From assembly GCA_001465935.1 (NCBI GenBank), contig LNKV01000005.1, forward strand, positions 372,001 to 436,000: a stretch of 64,000 nt of DNA, read 5' to 3'. Positions within the stretch are counted from its first letter, which is position 1. Every line of letters starts with the position of its first letter. This DNA comes from Clarireedia homoeocarpa. Lineage: Eukaryota > Ascomycota > Leotiomycetes > Helotiales > Rutstroemiaceae. The notes beneath the pieces are model-generated. The model had not been told where the DNA came from. It saw only the letters and a program-made list of their open reading frames with translations, and ran no database searches. Below, piece by piece: positions 1-10,467 of this stretch. Position numbers and translations under genes: made by a program.

Positions 1-351
1 AGAATTGTTGGGTCTGTGAAAAAATGATGCAGCTGAACAAGTTTACAAAATCCCAGAAGCATTGCAATGATTTATGTCACACAGCTTATGGCTAGAAAGT
101 GTATTGAAAACAGTCTTGGGGTGTTTAGGATTATGACTGCATAAATTGCAGTGTTTTTAATCCACGTTATGATCTGAATCGAAAAGACCATTGCTTAGAA
201 TAACGAGCCCCTATATATCCTCCTACCCAAATGCCGTTCTCCCAGATCATATAAGAGAACCACCGAACCTCGAATACATGCAAAGTCTTATTAGAGAATA
301 CAAAATCATGAACTTTAAACATAGCCATGCTCATGAGCCAAACATAATTCG
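1..351. other. AT-rich stretch, no gene seen
   Basis: I see no coding signal, RNA gene or clear repeat here. It lies downstream of the decayed minus-strand gene that ends at 352. Confidence 0.5.
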
Positions 352-1795
352 TCATTTCAATGCGTAGATCTGCTTATTTAGTGGAAGATATGTGATGTTG
401 AAGGCAGAACCTCCATGTGTAGTAACTTCACTCAGAGAGCAGCCACTCATTTGTTCCGCGAATCGCTCGACTACTCTCTCGCGACCTTGTAGTACACAGA
501 GACGAGTCTTCAGATTCTCCTCATCGATTTCGAACGATTGTTGACAATCATCCAACGAAATTTGCTGTAGGCGTGCGTCTTCCTTCTGTTGTCCTGTAGT
601 TCGCTCCAGCAACACTAGTGCAAGCTCCCGCTCCTTTACTCTCTCTCTCTCTCTTTAATTGCTGACTCTCTGCCTTCGAAGATCGGCTTGATTGATTGTT
701 CGAGAGCATGAACTGCTTCTTCTCATTTGGCAAGTGCGGTCTCTCGAGCCTCAAAGGCGGCTGAGCGAGCAATGACTACTTGTTCGCGTTTATCGAGGTC
801 AGATCTGGAACCTCCCATATCGCTACGTTTCCCATATGCATATGGGAATCGCATATGCATATAGGACCTTGCGTACGCATATGGGAGAGACATTTAATTT
901 TAATATTCCGATATATATATGGTAAGACCGCTTTCGCACGAAGGATTTAAGACATATGCCGGCGCCACCAACACGGCTGGCGTACGCCACCAACCTCGCT
1001 GTCGTCACTTCGCTTGGGCCACTTTTATCCCTTGTTTCAAGCATTTTATGATATATGATTATTTCGGCCACAAATAGGTTCGCTGTTTCCTGTAGTCAGA
1101 AATCACTTTACTTTACTTTCTCTACTCTCAATCAATATTAATATTTATTCTTATTTATATATAACTTCACTATTGTGTATTTAGAAAATCTTCACTATTG
1201 CCTAATCAGGAAATGATGATGTGGTACGTGCGTAGGAGGTTAATCCCCCATAGCTATATAGGGGACCGACCTTCCTATATCAATATGGGAACTCTCCTAT
1301 ATTGATATGGGAATCTGCGTAGGCATATGGGATGGAGTGTAGTTGTTTGGGATATCCCAAATAGCTACACCTCCCATATGCATATGGGAAACGTAGCGAT
1401 ATGGGAGGTTCCAGATCGAGGCTCGCTTACTTGACAGAGAGCATGCGCCATCAGCTCCATTTTCCGGAGAAAGTCTGTAGTTTCACTAACATGGAGTTCT
1501 TTCTTACTCGCAGAGGCTCCTTGAGAAGAGGGATTGGCTTCGGTCTATACATCAGTGGTAAGAAGGTCTCTCTTCCTTTCGCACACTATACCTTACCAGA
1601 TTGTCAAGCCCAATCTCTTTCTTTTTTTAAACAGTTATTGCGACCTGATATAGATCCTAGATTCCCGGTCGGCCCGTTCAAAACAATTCCATCATCCACT
1701 CGTATTCTACGGCCGACAGTGTTCAGCTTCCGGAAATGGTAGTACTGGGCGGACGGTTTTGCGTATACAATCTGCATGAACAGCGCTGGGCCCTC
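352..1795 (-). pseudogene. Decayed coiled-coil protein gene, split by a MITE
   Basis: Reading the minus strand, protein-like sequence runs from about 1795 down to 352 but is broken. The upstream part (about 1795-1597) is open, with residues such as HFRKLNTVGRRIRVDDG, then a TGA just before a possible intron 1596-1545 (GTAAGG to TATAG). Next comes a charged segment (1544-1418) that ends where a MITE is inserted (806-1413). Removing the MITE and one GATC copy continues the same frame into SDLDKREQVVIARSA. A TGA at 725-723 then stops the frame, and a (CT)n run at about 639-654 adds a stop and a frame change before the last open piece, 352-615, which is rich in Glu, Gln, Arg and Leu. I do not recognise the family. 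Multiple lesions plus the insertion make a pseudogene the best call; exon limits are approximate. Confidence 0.5.
806..1413. mobile_element. 608-bp non-autonomous inverted-repeat element (MITE)
   Basis: The ends form an inverted repeat of at least 42 bp: positions 806-847 begin TGGAACCTCCCATATCGCTA and 1372-1413 carry the reverse complement. Both ends are flanked by GATC (802-805 and 1414-1417), which I read as a 4-bp target duplication, because deleting the element and one GATC restores an open frame in the flanking gene relic. The interior has many short palindromes built on CATATG (for example 831-846, 1240-1345, 1372-1388). No transposase is encoded; the internal minus-strand ORF (823-1071) is not gene-like. 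The superfamily is not clear to me. Confidence 0.75.
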
Positions 1796-2248
1796 CTAAG
1801 GGAGCTATGCGCGGTAGAGTGCCACTATTCGTCGAATCTTCATGTCGTACCGGTGGTTGCACGAGGAGTAAATCTATTTCAGGGCTGTTGTGCTGTTGGC
1901 TAGAGCATGAACACAAAGGAAGGAAATTAGGCAGAGTACAGGAGTAGAGTCGAAAACGGGTTTCTTGAGATGAAGTGAACGTTGTTCAAGTGAAGGAAAA
2001 ATGCGGCACAGCAACTTTGCAAAGCTGAACTACGCTTGAGACGAGAAGAAAACATTCACTCTTATGTCCGCCAATCGGTTGCATAGTGTACAGCAGCGCC
2101 GTATTCATCTATAAAGACGGGTTATCGCAGGTTCACAGCTTTCCAACAATCCTTCACTTCTTTCGTCTCTAATCATTCAACCGTAAGACAATTCTCACTT
2201 CCAACAGACCTCAGCAACCGAGTGCACTTGTCATCATTCCATAACACC
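1796..2248. other. Intergenic, promoter side of the next gene
   Basis: No gene recognised. The part near 2100-2248 is pyrimidine-rich and probably holds the promoter and 5'UTR of the gene starting at 2249. Confidence 0.4.
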
Positions 2249-3538
2249 ATGGCGGATCACGGAAAATCTATGAGAGCCCCCCAAAACACGCGAGATGCGC
2301 TTCGGCTGAAGTTCAAGATGGAGCAAGAGGATCGGGATTGTCTTAAGAATGCCTTAGATGGAATCCTACAGTGCTCAGCCAAAGTTATCCAATGGCCTGG
2401 CATGAATAAAGAACAGCGGAGCGCTTTTGACCATACTATCATCTTCGGTGCTAGCAAGGACATATCAGAAGCAGTCGACAAGGTCGCCAGGGAAATGAGC
2501 ATGCACTACGCTGCCAAAATATTTCTCGTTATTGATGCTCTGCGCGTTGCAGCTGAATCGTTCAAGGGACCAGAGTCTATTGTTATCCAGCAACAGACCA
2601 TTCATACTCGATCACTTTCGTCTCGTGTTTGCAGACAACTTATATCGCTCTCGAGCTATGCTAACGCAAATGGCAGCCCCGGCAGAGTTATGAATAATTA
2701 TCTTGAAGTTATTCAGAACATCAGTATTACAGGTCATCGGATCCGAGACGTCAATATGACTCAGGAGCTAGTTTATATACGAATAAAGTGTCTATCCTTG
2801 AATTCGGTGAACCAATCACCTTATGATGATGATGGGGGGCAAGCTGCAAATTCGCCACGAGATGTACAAGGTGAATTGAATGGTCCAACTTACACGCGGC
2901 TAAGAGAGGTAAGCGACGAGCTTTTTGCATTCAAGCCAGACATGTCAAATGGTATTCCGAATCGATTCAACGGTGGTGGAAAACGACATAGACTCTGGAA
3001 TAGTATCGAGAGCAGGACAACGAAGCTCTCACCACCCTCAAACCTGATGCTAACTGCTCTCAAATTTGCCGGAGATAACCAGTTAGCGAACACGTCTGTG
3101 CCAGTTTCCGAAGCATCGTACCATCAGAGGACCTGGGTTTATGGAAATTCAAACGACGGTATCAGCACAGAATGTGCCCTCAAGAGATACACTGCTCCCG
3201 AAGCTCCAGTAGGAGATGAGGCTGCGATGTCTACTCAAGTGTCTAACGAAAGCAATGCCGACAGCAGGCGGATGGCACAAATAATCGACGCTGTCTTGCC
3301 ATGTATGCATGCTCTCAGCCACCTCAAAGACGGAGGGGCAGAGTACTTGCGCCAACGAGGCATATTGCTACATGAAGCATATGATCCAATAGGCCGTCTT
3401 GGAGAGAAAGTGAACGTGGAAGAAAACCCTAGCAAACACCCACTAAAGGAAGCTCTCAGCGCATCTGAAGAGAATGGCTGGGTACCTGTGGAGAAGAACG
3501 AGAAAACCGATGAAGACGATGAGTGGTGTATGCTGTAG
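2249..3538 (+). CDS. Hypothetical protein, 429 aa, single exon
   Basis: An uninterrupted frame of 430 codons. The frame is open from a GTG at 2222, but the first ATG is at 2249 in a good fungal context (CACCATGG), so I start there. I do not recognise a family. The N-terminal 170 residues look helical (DALRLKFKMEQEDRDCLKNA, then MSMHYAAKIFLVIDALRVAA), the middle is Ser/Asn-rich and probably disordered, and the C-terminus is acidic (NEKTDEDDEWCML). No signal peptide or membrane segment is seen. It is flanked by the decayed coiled-coil gene and the RED-like gene, which say nothing about its role. It looks like a lineage-specific protein; codon usage and length support a real gene, with function unknown. 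Confidence 0.7.
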   Translation: MADHGKSMRAPQNTRDALRLKFKMEQEDRDCLKNALDGILQCSAKVIQWPGMNKEQRSAFDHTIIFGASKDISEAVDKVAREMSMHYAAKIFLVIDALRVAAESFKGPESIVIQQQTIHTRSLSSRVCRQLISLSSYANANGSPGRVMNNYLEVIQNISITGHRIRDVNMTQELVYIRIKCLSLNSVNQSPYDDDGGQAANSPRDVQGELNGPTYTRLREVSDELFAFKPDMSNGIPNRFNGGGKRHRLWNSIESRTTKLSPPSNLMLTALKFAGDNQLANTSVPVSEASYHQRTWVYGNSNDGISTECALKRYTAPEAPVGDEAAMSTQVSNESNADSRRMAQIIDAVLPCMHALSHLKDGGAEYLRQRGILLHEAYDPIGRLGEKVNVEENPSKHPLKEALSASEENGWVPVEKNEKTDEDDEWCML

Positions 3539-4206
3539 GACCCAGGAGATAAGTTTGAGATCCAATGTTTGCAGCTTTACGAGGAATATCTTATGCACAC
3601 TAGGCATGAAGTTTGATGATTACAGATGTAAAATAAATTCAGACAAAAATCTCAACTGTGCTTCGTTTCGTGTTACCTGTGCTTATGTCTCGATGATACT
3701 CTCCCTTAGATATAGTGAATCCGCAGACATACTTCCTTCGGTCCCATCGACGTATTCACCTGTGAGGATCTCCTGTAAAGTACCCCTACAATTTCCCGTT
3801 AAGGACCTGATACAAACAATATCAGTGTACCTGACCTGTACAGCAGCCCTCGCCATAGACCATTGTTCACCAATTGTGCCTGAAGCACTGAAAATTCACG
3901 CCTCAATGTCGCTCAATTCGATGACAAGACAGGATCTTGAAAGGATATATACGAATTCTCCATTTCCTTATCTGGTCAACAATTTATAGCAAAATCAAGG
4001 AAACCAAACTTGATTATGTCAAGAAGACTTCAAACGCCCAATGCGAAATGTAGTTTTGGTTGTTGAGTTTTGGTGATCCAGATTGCACTAAATTATGCCC
4101 CCCAGTTAAGTTCTGGCTCGGCAAACCATCCACGCCATCCAACCTCAAAGGTTTGCGGGTGTAGTACCATCCCTCCCTTCACAAACCACAACAATTATCT
4201 TTCACT
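3539..4206. other. Intergenic region
   Basis: A plus-strand open frame covers 3474-3989, but it overlaps the previous gene, lacks recognisable similarity and looks like chance. From about 4090 on, this is probably the promoter of the RED-like gene. Confidence 0.5.
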
Positions 4207-5858
4207 ATGAACAATTCGCAGTTCCGGAAGTTAGTACTTGATACGCCGGCAAGGAAGCCCGGCTCCGAACAAAACAAATCGGTCAGCGGCTCGACTTCCA
4301 GACGAGATGGCGCAACTCCTCTTGCGTTGGGCTCGAGGATGCGAAGCTCAATACCCATGACTCCGTAAGTACCTTTCACCGAGTTCGACAATTCTTTCGT
4401 ATTGACATCTAATCAAAGAACCCTAGGCGCTCAGTGGGCGGTGTAGATTTCGCTCGCCAACTCGCCGAACAACGGTCGTCAAGTAGTGGTGCCCAGCCCA
4501 AGAAATTTCGCTCGATCGCTGCGCCGAAAGGTTCTAAGCTCGCCGAGGGTTATATCGATCGTACGAAACAGCGCGTCGATGAGGATAAAGATGAGAAGGC
4601 GGCTAGGATCAAATCCCTGGAGGAGATGATGAAGTTACAGCAGATCGACGAAGCTACGTTTATCAAACTACGTGATGAGATACTGGGTGGAGACGTTGAA
4701 AGCACGCATTTGGTCAAAGGCCTGGACTACAAATTATTGGAAAGGGTTAGACGGGGTGAAGATGTTCTAGGAGGAAAGAAGGAAGATGCGGACCAGCCTG
4801 AAGCAGAAGAAGATTTGGACGAGGAGTTTGAAAAGTTAGAAGAAAGAGATGTGGTTGCTATTGAGAAAGAAAAGACTGCCAAAAAAGGTCAGATGGCTCC
4901 GCCAAGCTTAGTCCCAGGCAAGAAGAGGAATAGGGATCAGATATTAGCAGAACTGAAGGCTGCAAGAGAAGCAGCGAAGCAGGCAGCACAACCGTCTCTT
5001 GGATCCAAGTTCAAAAAGTTGGGGACACCGAGGTCTACAACAAGAATCGAACTGGATGGGAAGGGACGGGAAGTCCTTATTGTGGTTGATGAGAATGGGA
5101 ACGAGAAGAGAAAGGTTAGGAAAGTGCAAGTGAAATCCGAGACTGAGAAGGGTCATGGACTGCTTATGCCAGACAAAGATGCAAAACCATTGGGAATGGA
5201 GGTGCCAGAAATCCCTAAAGAGCCTGAACCAGAAGATGAAGACATCAACATATTTGATGATGCCGGTGATGATTACGACCCGTTAGCTGGCTTAGAGGAG
5301 GAGGATACTGACTCGGACAAAGAGGACGGGGAAGTCGCGGATAGTACCAGAGAAAAGAAGCCGAAGGCCGAAGAGCCAGCGCAGGAGTCAGCTACGCCTG
5401 GAGTTATGGCGCATTCTCCCCTACCTAGTAAACCTCGAAACTATTTCGGCGACTCAGAACCCCCGCAGGCAGAAGAAGAAAATAAGCCCAAGGCATTTTC
5501 TGACCCTACTATTCTCGCGGCACTCAAGAAAGCCTCTACACTCAATCCTATATCCAAAGCAACTGAATCAGCTGAAGAAGCTGCTAAAGAAGCACGACGC
5601 AAGAAGATGTTGCAGCAGGATGATCGTGATATGCAAGATATAGACATGGGTTTCGGAAGCAGTAGATTTGAGGATGAAGTCGATTTCGATGATACAAAGG
5701 TAAAGTTATCGGAGTGGGGCAGAGATGCAGATGATGAGGATGGCAAGGGAGAGGGCAAATCAAAGAGAAAGAGAGGTCCAAAGAAGAGGAAGGGTGATGT
5801 CAACAGTGCTGCAGATGTGATGAAGATTGTGGAAAGCAGGAAAGCTTCCGGGTCTTAA
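4207..5858 (+). CDS. RED-like N-terminal domain protein (spliceosome-associated)
   Basis: Exons 4207-4364 and 4427-5858 (intron 62 bp, GTAAGT to CCCTAG), 529 aa. Exon 1 begins MNNSQFRKLVLDTPARK, matching the NEDFRKLL-type start of RED (IK) proteins. The hallmark is GGDVESTHLVKGLDYKLLERV (residues around 135-155), nearly the same as the animal RED motif GGDMEHTHLVKGLDFALL. Later NIFDDAGDDYDP and RNYFGD correspond to the NIFEDIGDY and SYFEKP blocks of RED. The rest is highly charged and low complexity, ending in a basic tail KRKRGPKKRK that is a likely nuclear signal. Known RED proteins bind SMU1 and act in the spliceosomal B complex in the nucleus. The animal RE/RD dipeptide repeat is missing, as is usual in fungi. 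Family call is firm; role in splicing is by homology. Confidence 0.85.
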
Positions 5859-6098
5859 ATCAGTCTAGCTCCTATTCTAGACGTGACTATTAGATATACA
5901 GAATGTGATGCTAATAACATCGTATACCAGCTATCTTCTCCCCAATGTTAGGCGTGGTAATTTCCAATGATAATTGTGCACGTGAGAGCGCGACCGCGAG
6001 TTGACACTCAGACGCGTTCGCCTTATTTCATCCTTGACCCCAGCTTCTAAGTACACCAAAAGCTGGCACACCAACACGACCAAAAGGTTAGCATCACC

Positions 6099-7668
6099 AT
6101 GCCTGCTAAAGTGAGTCGCAAGGTTGATATCGAAGTGGCGGATGTTCAAGTTGCTGAAACTACCATCACTACCCCAAAGAAAGGTCACAGAGCAATCAAG
6201 GTTGAACACAACGAGACTGAAATTATCGCAAAAGTCGGACGCTCAACAGCAAAGAGATCGGCAGCAAAGAAAGTAAAATATGAGGATTCATCGGACGATG
6301 AGATAATTGCGTCATCGACAATCGCTATTAAGGCAAAGCAGACAAATTCTAATAAAAAAGGTGCCGCGACTGCAAACAAGAAAGCCCCTGCAAAACGCAA
6401 GCTGAAGGAGGAGGACGAGGACGAGGACGAGGACGAAGAGGAACGGGAGGTGGGAAAGGTTACTGCCGAGAAAAGGGTCACGAAGAAAAGGAAGACAAAG
6501 GAAGAAAAGGAAGCGGAGAATATGCCTATGGCCGAGCGTACTCTGGTTACAACGTTGAAGAAGGCTATGCACATTGGAGCTCATGTTAGCGGTGCTGGCG
6601 GTACGTCTAGATGCTTAAGTTGCTGCTGATATCTTCTGACTTTCTTCTCCAGGTGTGCATAACGCAATAAATAACTCACTCCGAGTCGGAGGCAACTCTT
6701 TCGCGGTTTTCCTCAAATCACAACGAAAATGGACCAATCCCCCGCTTGCCCCGGAAGCTCGCGACCAATTCAAGGCTTTCTGTTTAGAGCACAAATACGA
6801 TGCGGCGCGACATATCGTTCCTCATTGTTCATACCTTGTCAATCTTGCACAAGCTGATGACGAAAAAGCGAAGCAAGCATACGACTGTTTCCTGGACGAT
6901 TTACAGAGGTGTGAGCAGCTAGGTATTGGGCTATACAATTTTCATCCGGGAAGTACGGGTGGAAATTCTCGACCAGAGGCAATTAGTAGAATTGCAGCCC
7001 AGCTGAACAAGGCACACAAAGCGACACAGACTGTCATTACCTTGCTGGAAAACATGGCCGGCGCTGGGAATGTAATCGGTTCTACATGGGAAGATCTCCG
7101 CGATATCATTGCCTTGATTGACGACAAATCCCGAGTCGGTGTTTGCCTCGACACATGTCACACCTTCGCTGCAGGCTATGATCTGAGGTCACCCGACGCA
7201 TTTAAGCAAACAATGGATAAGTTCTCAAACACTGTTGGCCTATCATATTTGAAGGCTCTTCATATCAATGACAGCAAAACTCCCTTGGGATCTAATCGCG
7301 ATTTACATGCAAACATTGGCACTGGATTTCTTGGTCTGCGGGCATTCCATAATGTCGTCAACTTCGAACCCTTCCAACACCTGCCCATGGTGCTCGAAAC
7401 GCCTACTGGTATTGATGATGCTACGGAAATCAAGATGCTAGAAGGTCTGATCGATGCCGATACCGAAACTGAGGAGTTCAAGAAAGAAGAACAACGTTTG
7501 CAAGATATGGGCGCTGAAGAGAGGAATAAACATCAAGGTCAGGTCGATAAGAAGAAGCAGAAGACTCTTGATGCCATGTTCAAGAAAGCATCGCCAAAGA
7601 AGAAGGGGAAGGGCAAGCAGGCCAGCGTAGACAAGGATGATTCTGATGAAGGAGGTTGTTCGCATTAA
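6099..7668 (+). CDS. APN1: AP endonuclease, Apn1 / endonuclease IV family
   Basis: Exons 6099-6600 and 6653-7668 (intron 52 bp, GTACGT to CTCCAG), 505 aa. The first ~150 residues are a Lys-rich, acidic, probably disordered nuclear extension (AKRKLKEEDEDEDEDEEERE, then TKKRKTKEEK). The catalytic TIM-barrel starts at HIGAHVSGAGGVHNA. The zinc ligands of endonuclease IV can all be seen: RHIVPH (His), LYNFHPGS (His), LLENMAG (Glu), CLDTCHTFAAGYD (Asp and His), LKALHINDSK (His), NRDLHANIGTG (Asp and His) and VLETP (Glu). The enzyme cleaves DNA 5' of abasic sites in base-excision repair, in nucleus and mitochondria. The Lys-rich C-terminus (SPKKKGKGKQ) adds a second basic tail. It follows the RED-like gene by 240 bp on the same strand. 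Call is secure. Confidence 0.95.
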
Positions 7669-8280
7669 GATGTTGGATGTGGCATCAGTCAGCACACTAC
7701 CGTATAGTATTTTATGTTTTCCATTTATGCTGATAGCTATTATCGCCGTGTTGTATACTATGAAGGCGTCCTTTGGATGGCGTATGGGGCTGGGAAATTA
7801 TATTAGGGTTGAATCCTGCCACAATCATCACAATATCGCCTAATAAATTTATGGGCATTACTGCGACTTGGATGAAGTCAAATGATTGCACTGGACTACT
7901 CGGTGAGCATCTTGGAATCTGTCATTTTTGACTGGTTCTCGTCTCGCCTTTTCCGTACTGCCGACGCCGAGTGTCGTTGGGCGAGACGAAAAGAGCAAAC
8001 TTGCTTAGGGCGTTGTGTCTTCGACAATGTTTGTTTCCTGTTTGCCATATGTTTGATGCGGGCAGCCTTTAGTACGAATGCTACTCAAGTAAAAAGAAGA
8101 ACTTGACTGCCAATAGGCTTGTTTTGCACGATCTTCAAATATCACTCAGGCTAGCCCAATACTCACACTGGCTGGGAGGTGACGTGGGAACGAACATTGT
8201 GTAGCCATGCGCAATGATTTCCTATAAATAAGTAATCAACTTAATTGCTTTCGAGTATTATGCCATTCAGTTGATACCCG
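7669..8280. other. Intergenic region
   Basis: Short open frames (7637-7843, 7882-8106) have no similarity I recognise. A TATA-like CTATAAATAA at 8222-8231 lies about 50 bp upstream of the ATG at 8281. Confidence 0.4.
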
Positions 8281-10055
8281 ATGCTTGACTTTTGTTTCGA
8301 CGTACTTTGCCCAAGTACATATCCTCGGGAAAAGCGCAGAAGGAACAGGTATCCTACTCCGTTCGCGCTGAACAACCTACCACGACGGTTTCCTTTTCAA
8401 TTACGTTCTCTCCCTCTCACTAATTTCAAACCAACTGAGCCGCAATATAGATTGCCACGCAACTTAGATCCTCCCAGATCTCCTTCACCACTTCTCGACA
8501 TTGCTGAGCCCCTTCCAGTACACCTGTCGAACTTACCTTACACTTCGCAGGGAGACGTATGCCCCTCAGACTCGTCTCTCGTACATCAAGTATTCTATCC
8601 TCGTGAGCCAGATCCGCCGCCTCGGCGTGAAGTTTATTTCCATCCGTGGTCTCCCTCACCGAAAATTCACGTCCATATACCAGATCCCCCAGAACCGCCA
8701 CAAGACGTCCACATTCACTTCCCAGAGCCCCCCGATCCTTCGTCAAACGCCCACGTTCATGTTACAGACCCCCCTTCACCAGATACTTCACCACTTCCCC
8801 TGGTCCTCCATTCCCATTCTCCTACCGCCCACAATTCTAGCCTAACACCCACAATGTCCCTCAACCACACTCACTTCCACTCACTACCACCTCACTCTCA
8901 TACACACTTTCCATCTCATTGTCATACTCATTCACATCATCACCACAACCATCCAACCACTGACCGAGATCCCGACTCAAGCACTGACTCCGAGCCTCAT
9001 TCTCCACCTACCCCTAATACCTCAACCACCCCCCTAGACCCCGAGGTCCAGACCCTCATTCGCACCATCCTCTCCCGCTACCTCAACATCCACCTTCCCC
9101 CCACCGCAACCATCAGCATCGGCACCCTCCTGCATGCCGCACGCACTAACAACAGGAGCAGTAGGAGCAGCAGCAGCAGCAGCAGTTCCCCCAGAACCAG
9201 AAGCAGAAGCAGAACTCGAAACCGAAGCCGAGATCGTACAAGGGCACTAGTAGAAGCGCGAGAACAAGGCGCCGATGAAGCTCGACGGATATTGGCTGGA
9301 CTCGGTGGCAACATTGCTGATGGTATTGGTCCGGGAGGTTTCAATGCACAGAGTGGGAGGGGCTCGATGAGAGCCAGGACGACGATGAGCTATAGTGGGG
9401 GAAACAGTAATGATCCGGGGAATGGTACTGTGCTGGGTGCGCAGATGTCGGATCGTGAGAGGAGGGAGAATATTAGACGGTGGGTTCTTTCCGTCCAGAA
9501 GGTGTTTTTGGAATTATCACCAACACTAACATGCAAATAGCAACAACCTCGCCGTTCAATTGGCCAATGCTTTCATCTCTCAAAATTCACCGTACGCAGA
9601 GGTGCATCCGAAAATGAACCTAGAGGGCGCTTTTCCGCGTGATTTCAATACGCCGAGAGCGGTTTATGAAGTTGTTGATATGCCTGGTAAGCACCCCCCT
9701 CTCTCACCTCTCTCTCTATTTCCCTCCCAAACTACTCCCTCTAAATCACAAATTCACTCACCCACCACCAACAGAATCCCAACTCAACCGACTCCTCCGC
9801 TTCTACGGCCTCCCCATCCCATCCGCGAGCTCTCCGTCTTTACAACCACGCAGTCGCCCAGGGAGAGAAGAAAAGGTGGAGAGACTAATGCAGTACTTGG
9901 GTGTGGGGACGGGCAGTGCGCATGCGGGGAGGTTGGCCAATGTGGCTGCTCAGGGTCAGTTTGGAGGGGGTCATTTTGGGGGGGCCGGGGGTCTGCTGGG
10001 GAATAGGTTGGCGGGGGGCGGGGGTGCTGGGGGGAGGTTGGGAGCGGGTAGGTAG
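8281..10055 (+). CDS. Unknown protein, Pro/His-rich N-terminus and Gly-rich tail
   Basis: Exons 8281-9479, 9541-9686 and 9775-10055 (introns 61 and 88 bp), 541 aa. The joins restore one frame: ENIRR then NNLAVQLANAF, and EVVDMP then ESQLNRLLRFYGLP. Residues about 90-220 are rich in Pro, His and Ser, with HCHTHSHHHHNH near residue 220 that could bind metal. A Ser/Arg stretch follows (SRSSSSSSSSPRTRSRSRTRNRSRDRTR). The conserved-looking core is in the second half, around LANAFISQNSPYAEVHPKMN and LLRFYGLPIP. The end is a Gly/Ala-rich tail of about 50 residues. No signal peptide or membrane segment. The CT-rich and G-rich DNA in the last exons is strongly biased. I do not recognise the family; the start ATG is the first in the frame. 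Confidence 0.65.
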
Positions 10056-10467
10056 GTAGGGTGAAGGGGATTATGACTTTTGAGGTTGGTTGGGAGTGCA
10101 ATTGGGACTGGGGTATTTCTTTCTCGCTTTTTATAACTACATGTCAGTACTACCGAGAACTTACGGAATGGATCAAATCAAAAAGGAATCCAAAGATGTT
10201 CACACACGCGTATATCAACTAAGAAATGTCTCAGATGAAATTTCATTTGAGAAAGTATGCTAAAGCGAAAAAATATAAAGTGACAGTTGCTTCGATAAAT
10301 CGTGCAAACCAAGTTTAGCCAGTACAATCCGATCCAGTGCGACATTCCAAACGACAACCTGACAATCTAAAAACAATCGTAAACACCACGCTATGTAAGT
10401 AAACCAAAACAACCCTCAAAGGGGCCCCGCCCATTCAATCATACTCCCTCCTACATCGACAGACCGC
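10056..10467. other. Convergent intergenic region
   Basis: Lies between two genes that point toward each other. It should hold both 3'UTRs. No other feature seen. Confidence 0.5.

Noticed and set aside
823..1071. 82-codon minus-strand frame inside the 608-bp MITE
   Set aside because: Spans the terminal repeat and has no transposase motif; a by-product of the element.
3474..3989. 171-codon plus-strand frame after the gene ending at 3538
   Set aside because: Overlaps the upstream gene in another frame, starts inside it and shows no motif or intron structure.
5441..5803. Minus-strand frames opposite the RED-like, APN1 and POL5 acidic regions (for example 5441-5803, 6185-6574, 40251-41195)
   Set aside because: They are Ser/Leu-rich mirror images of Glu/Lys/Asp codon runs on the other strand.
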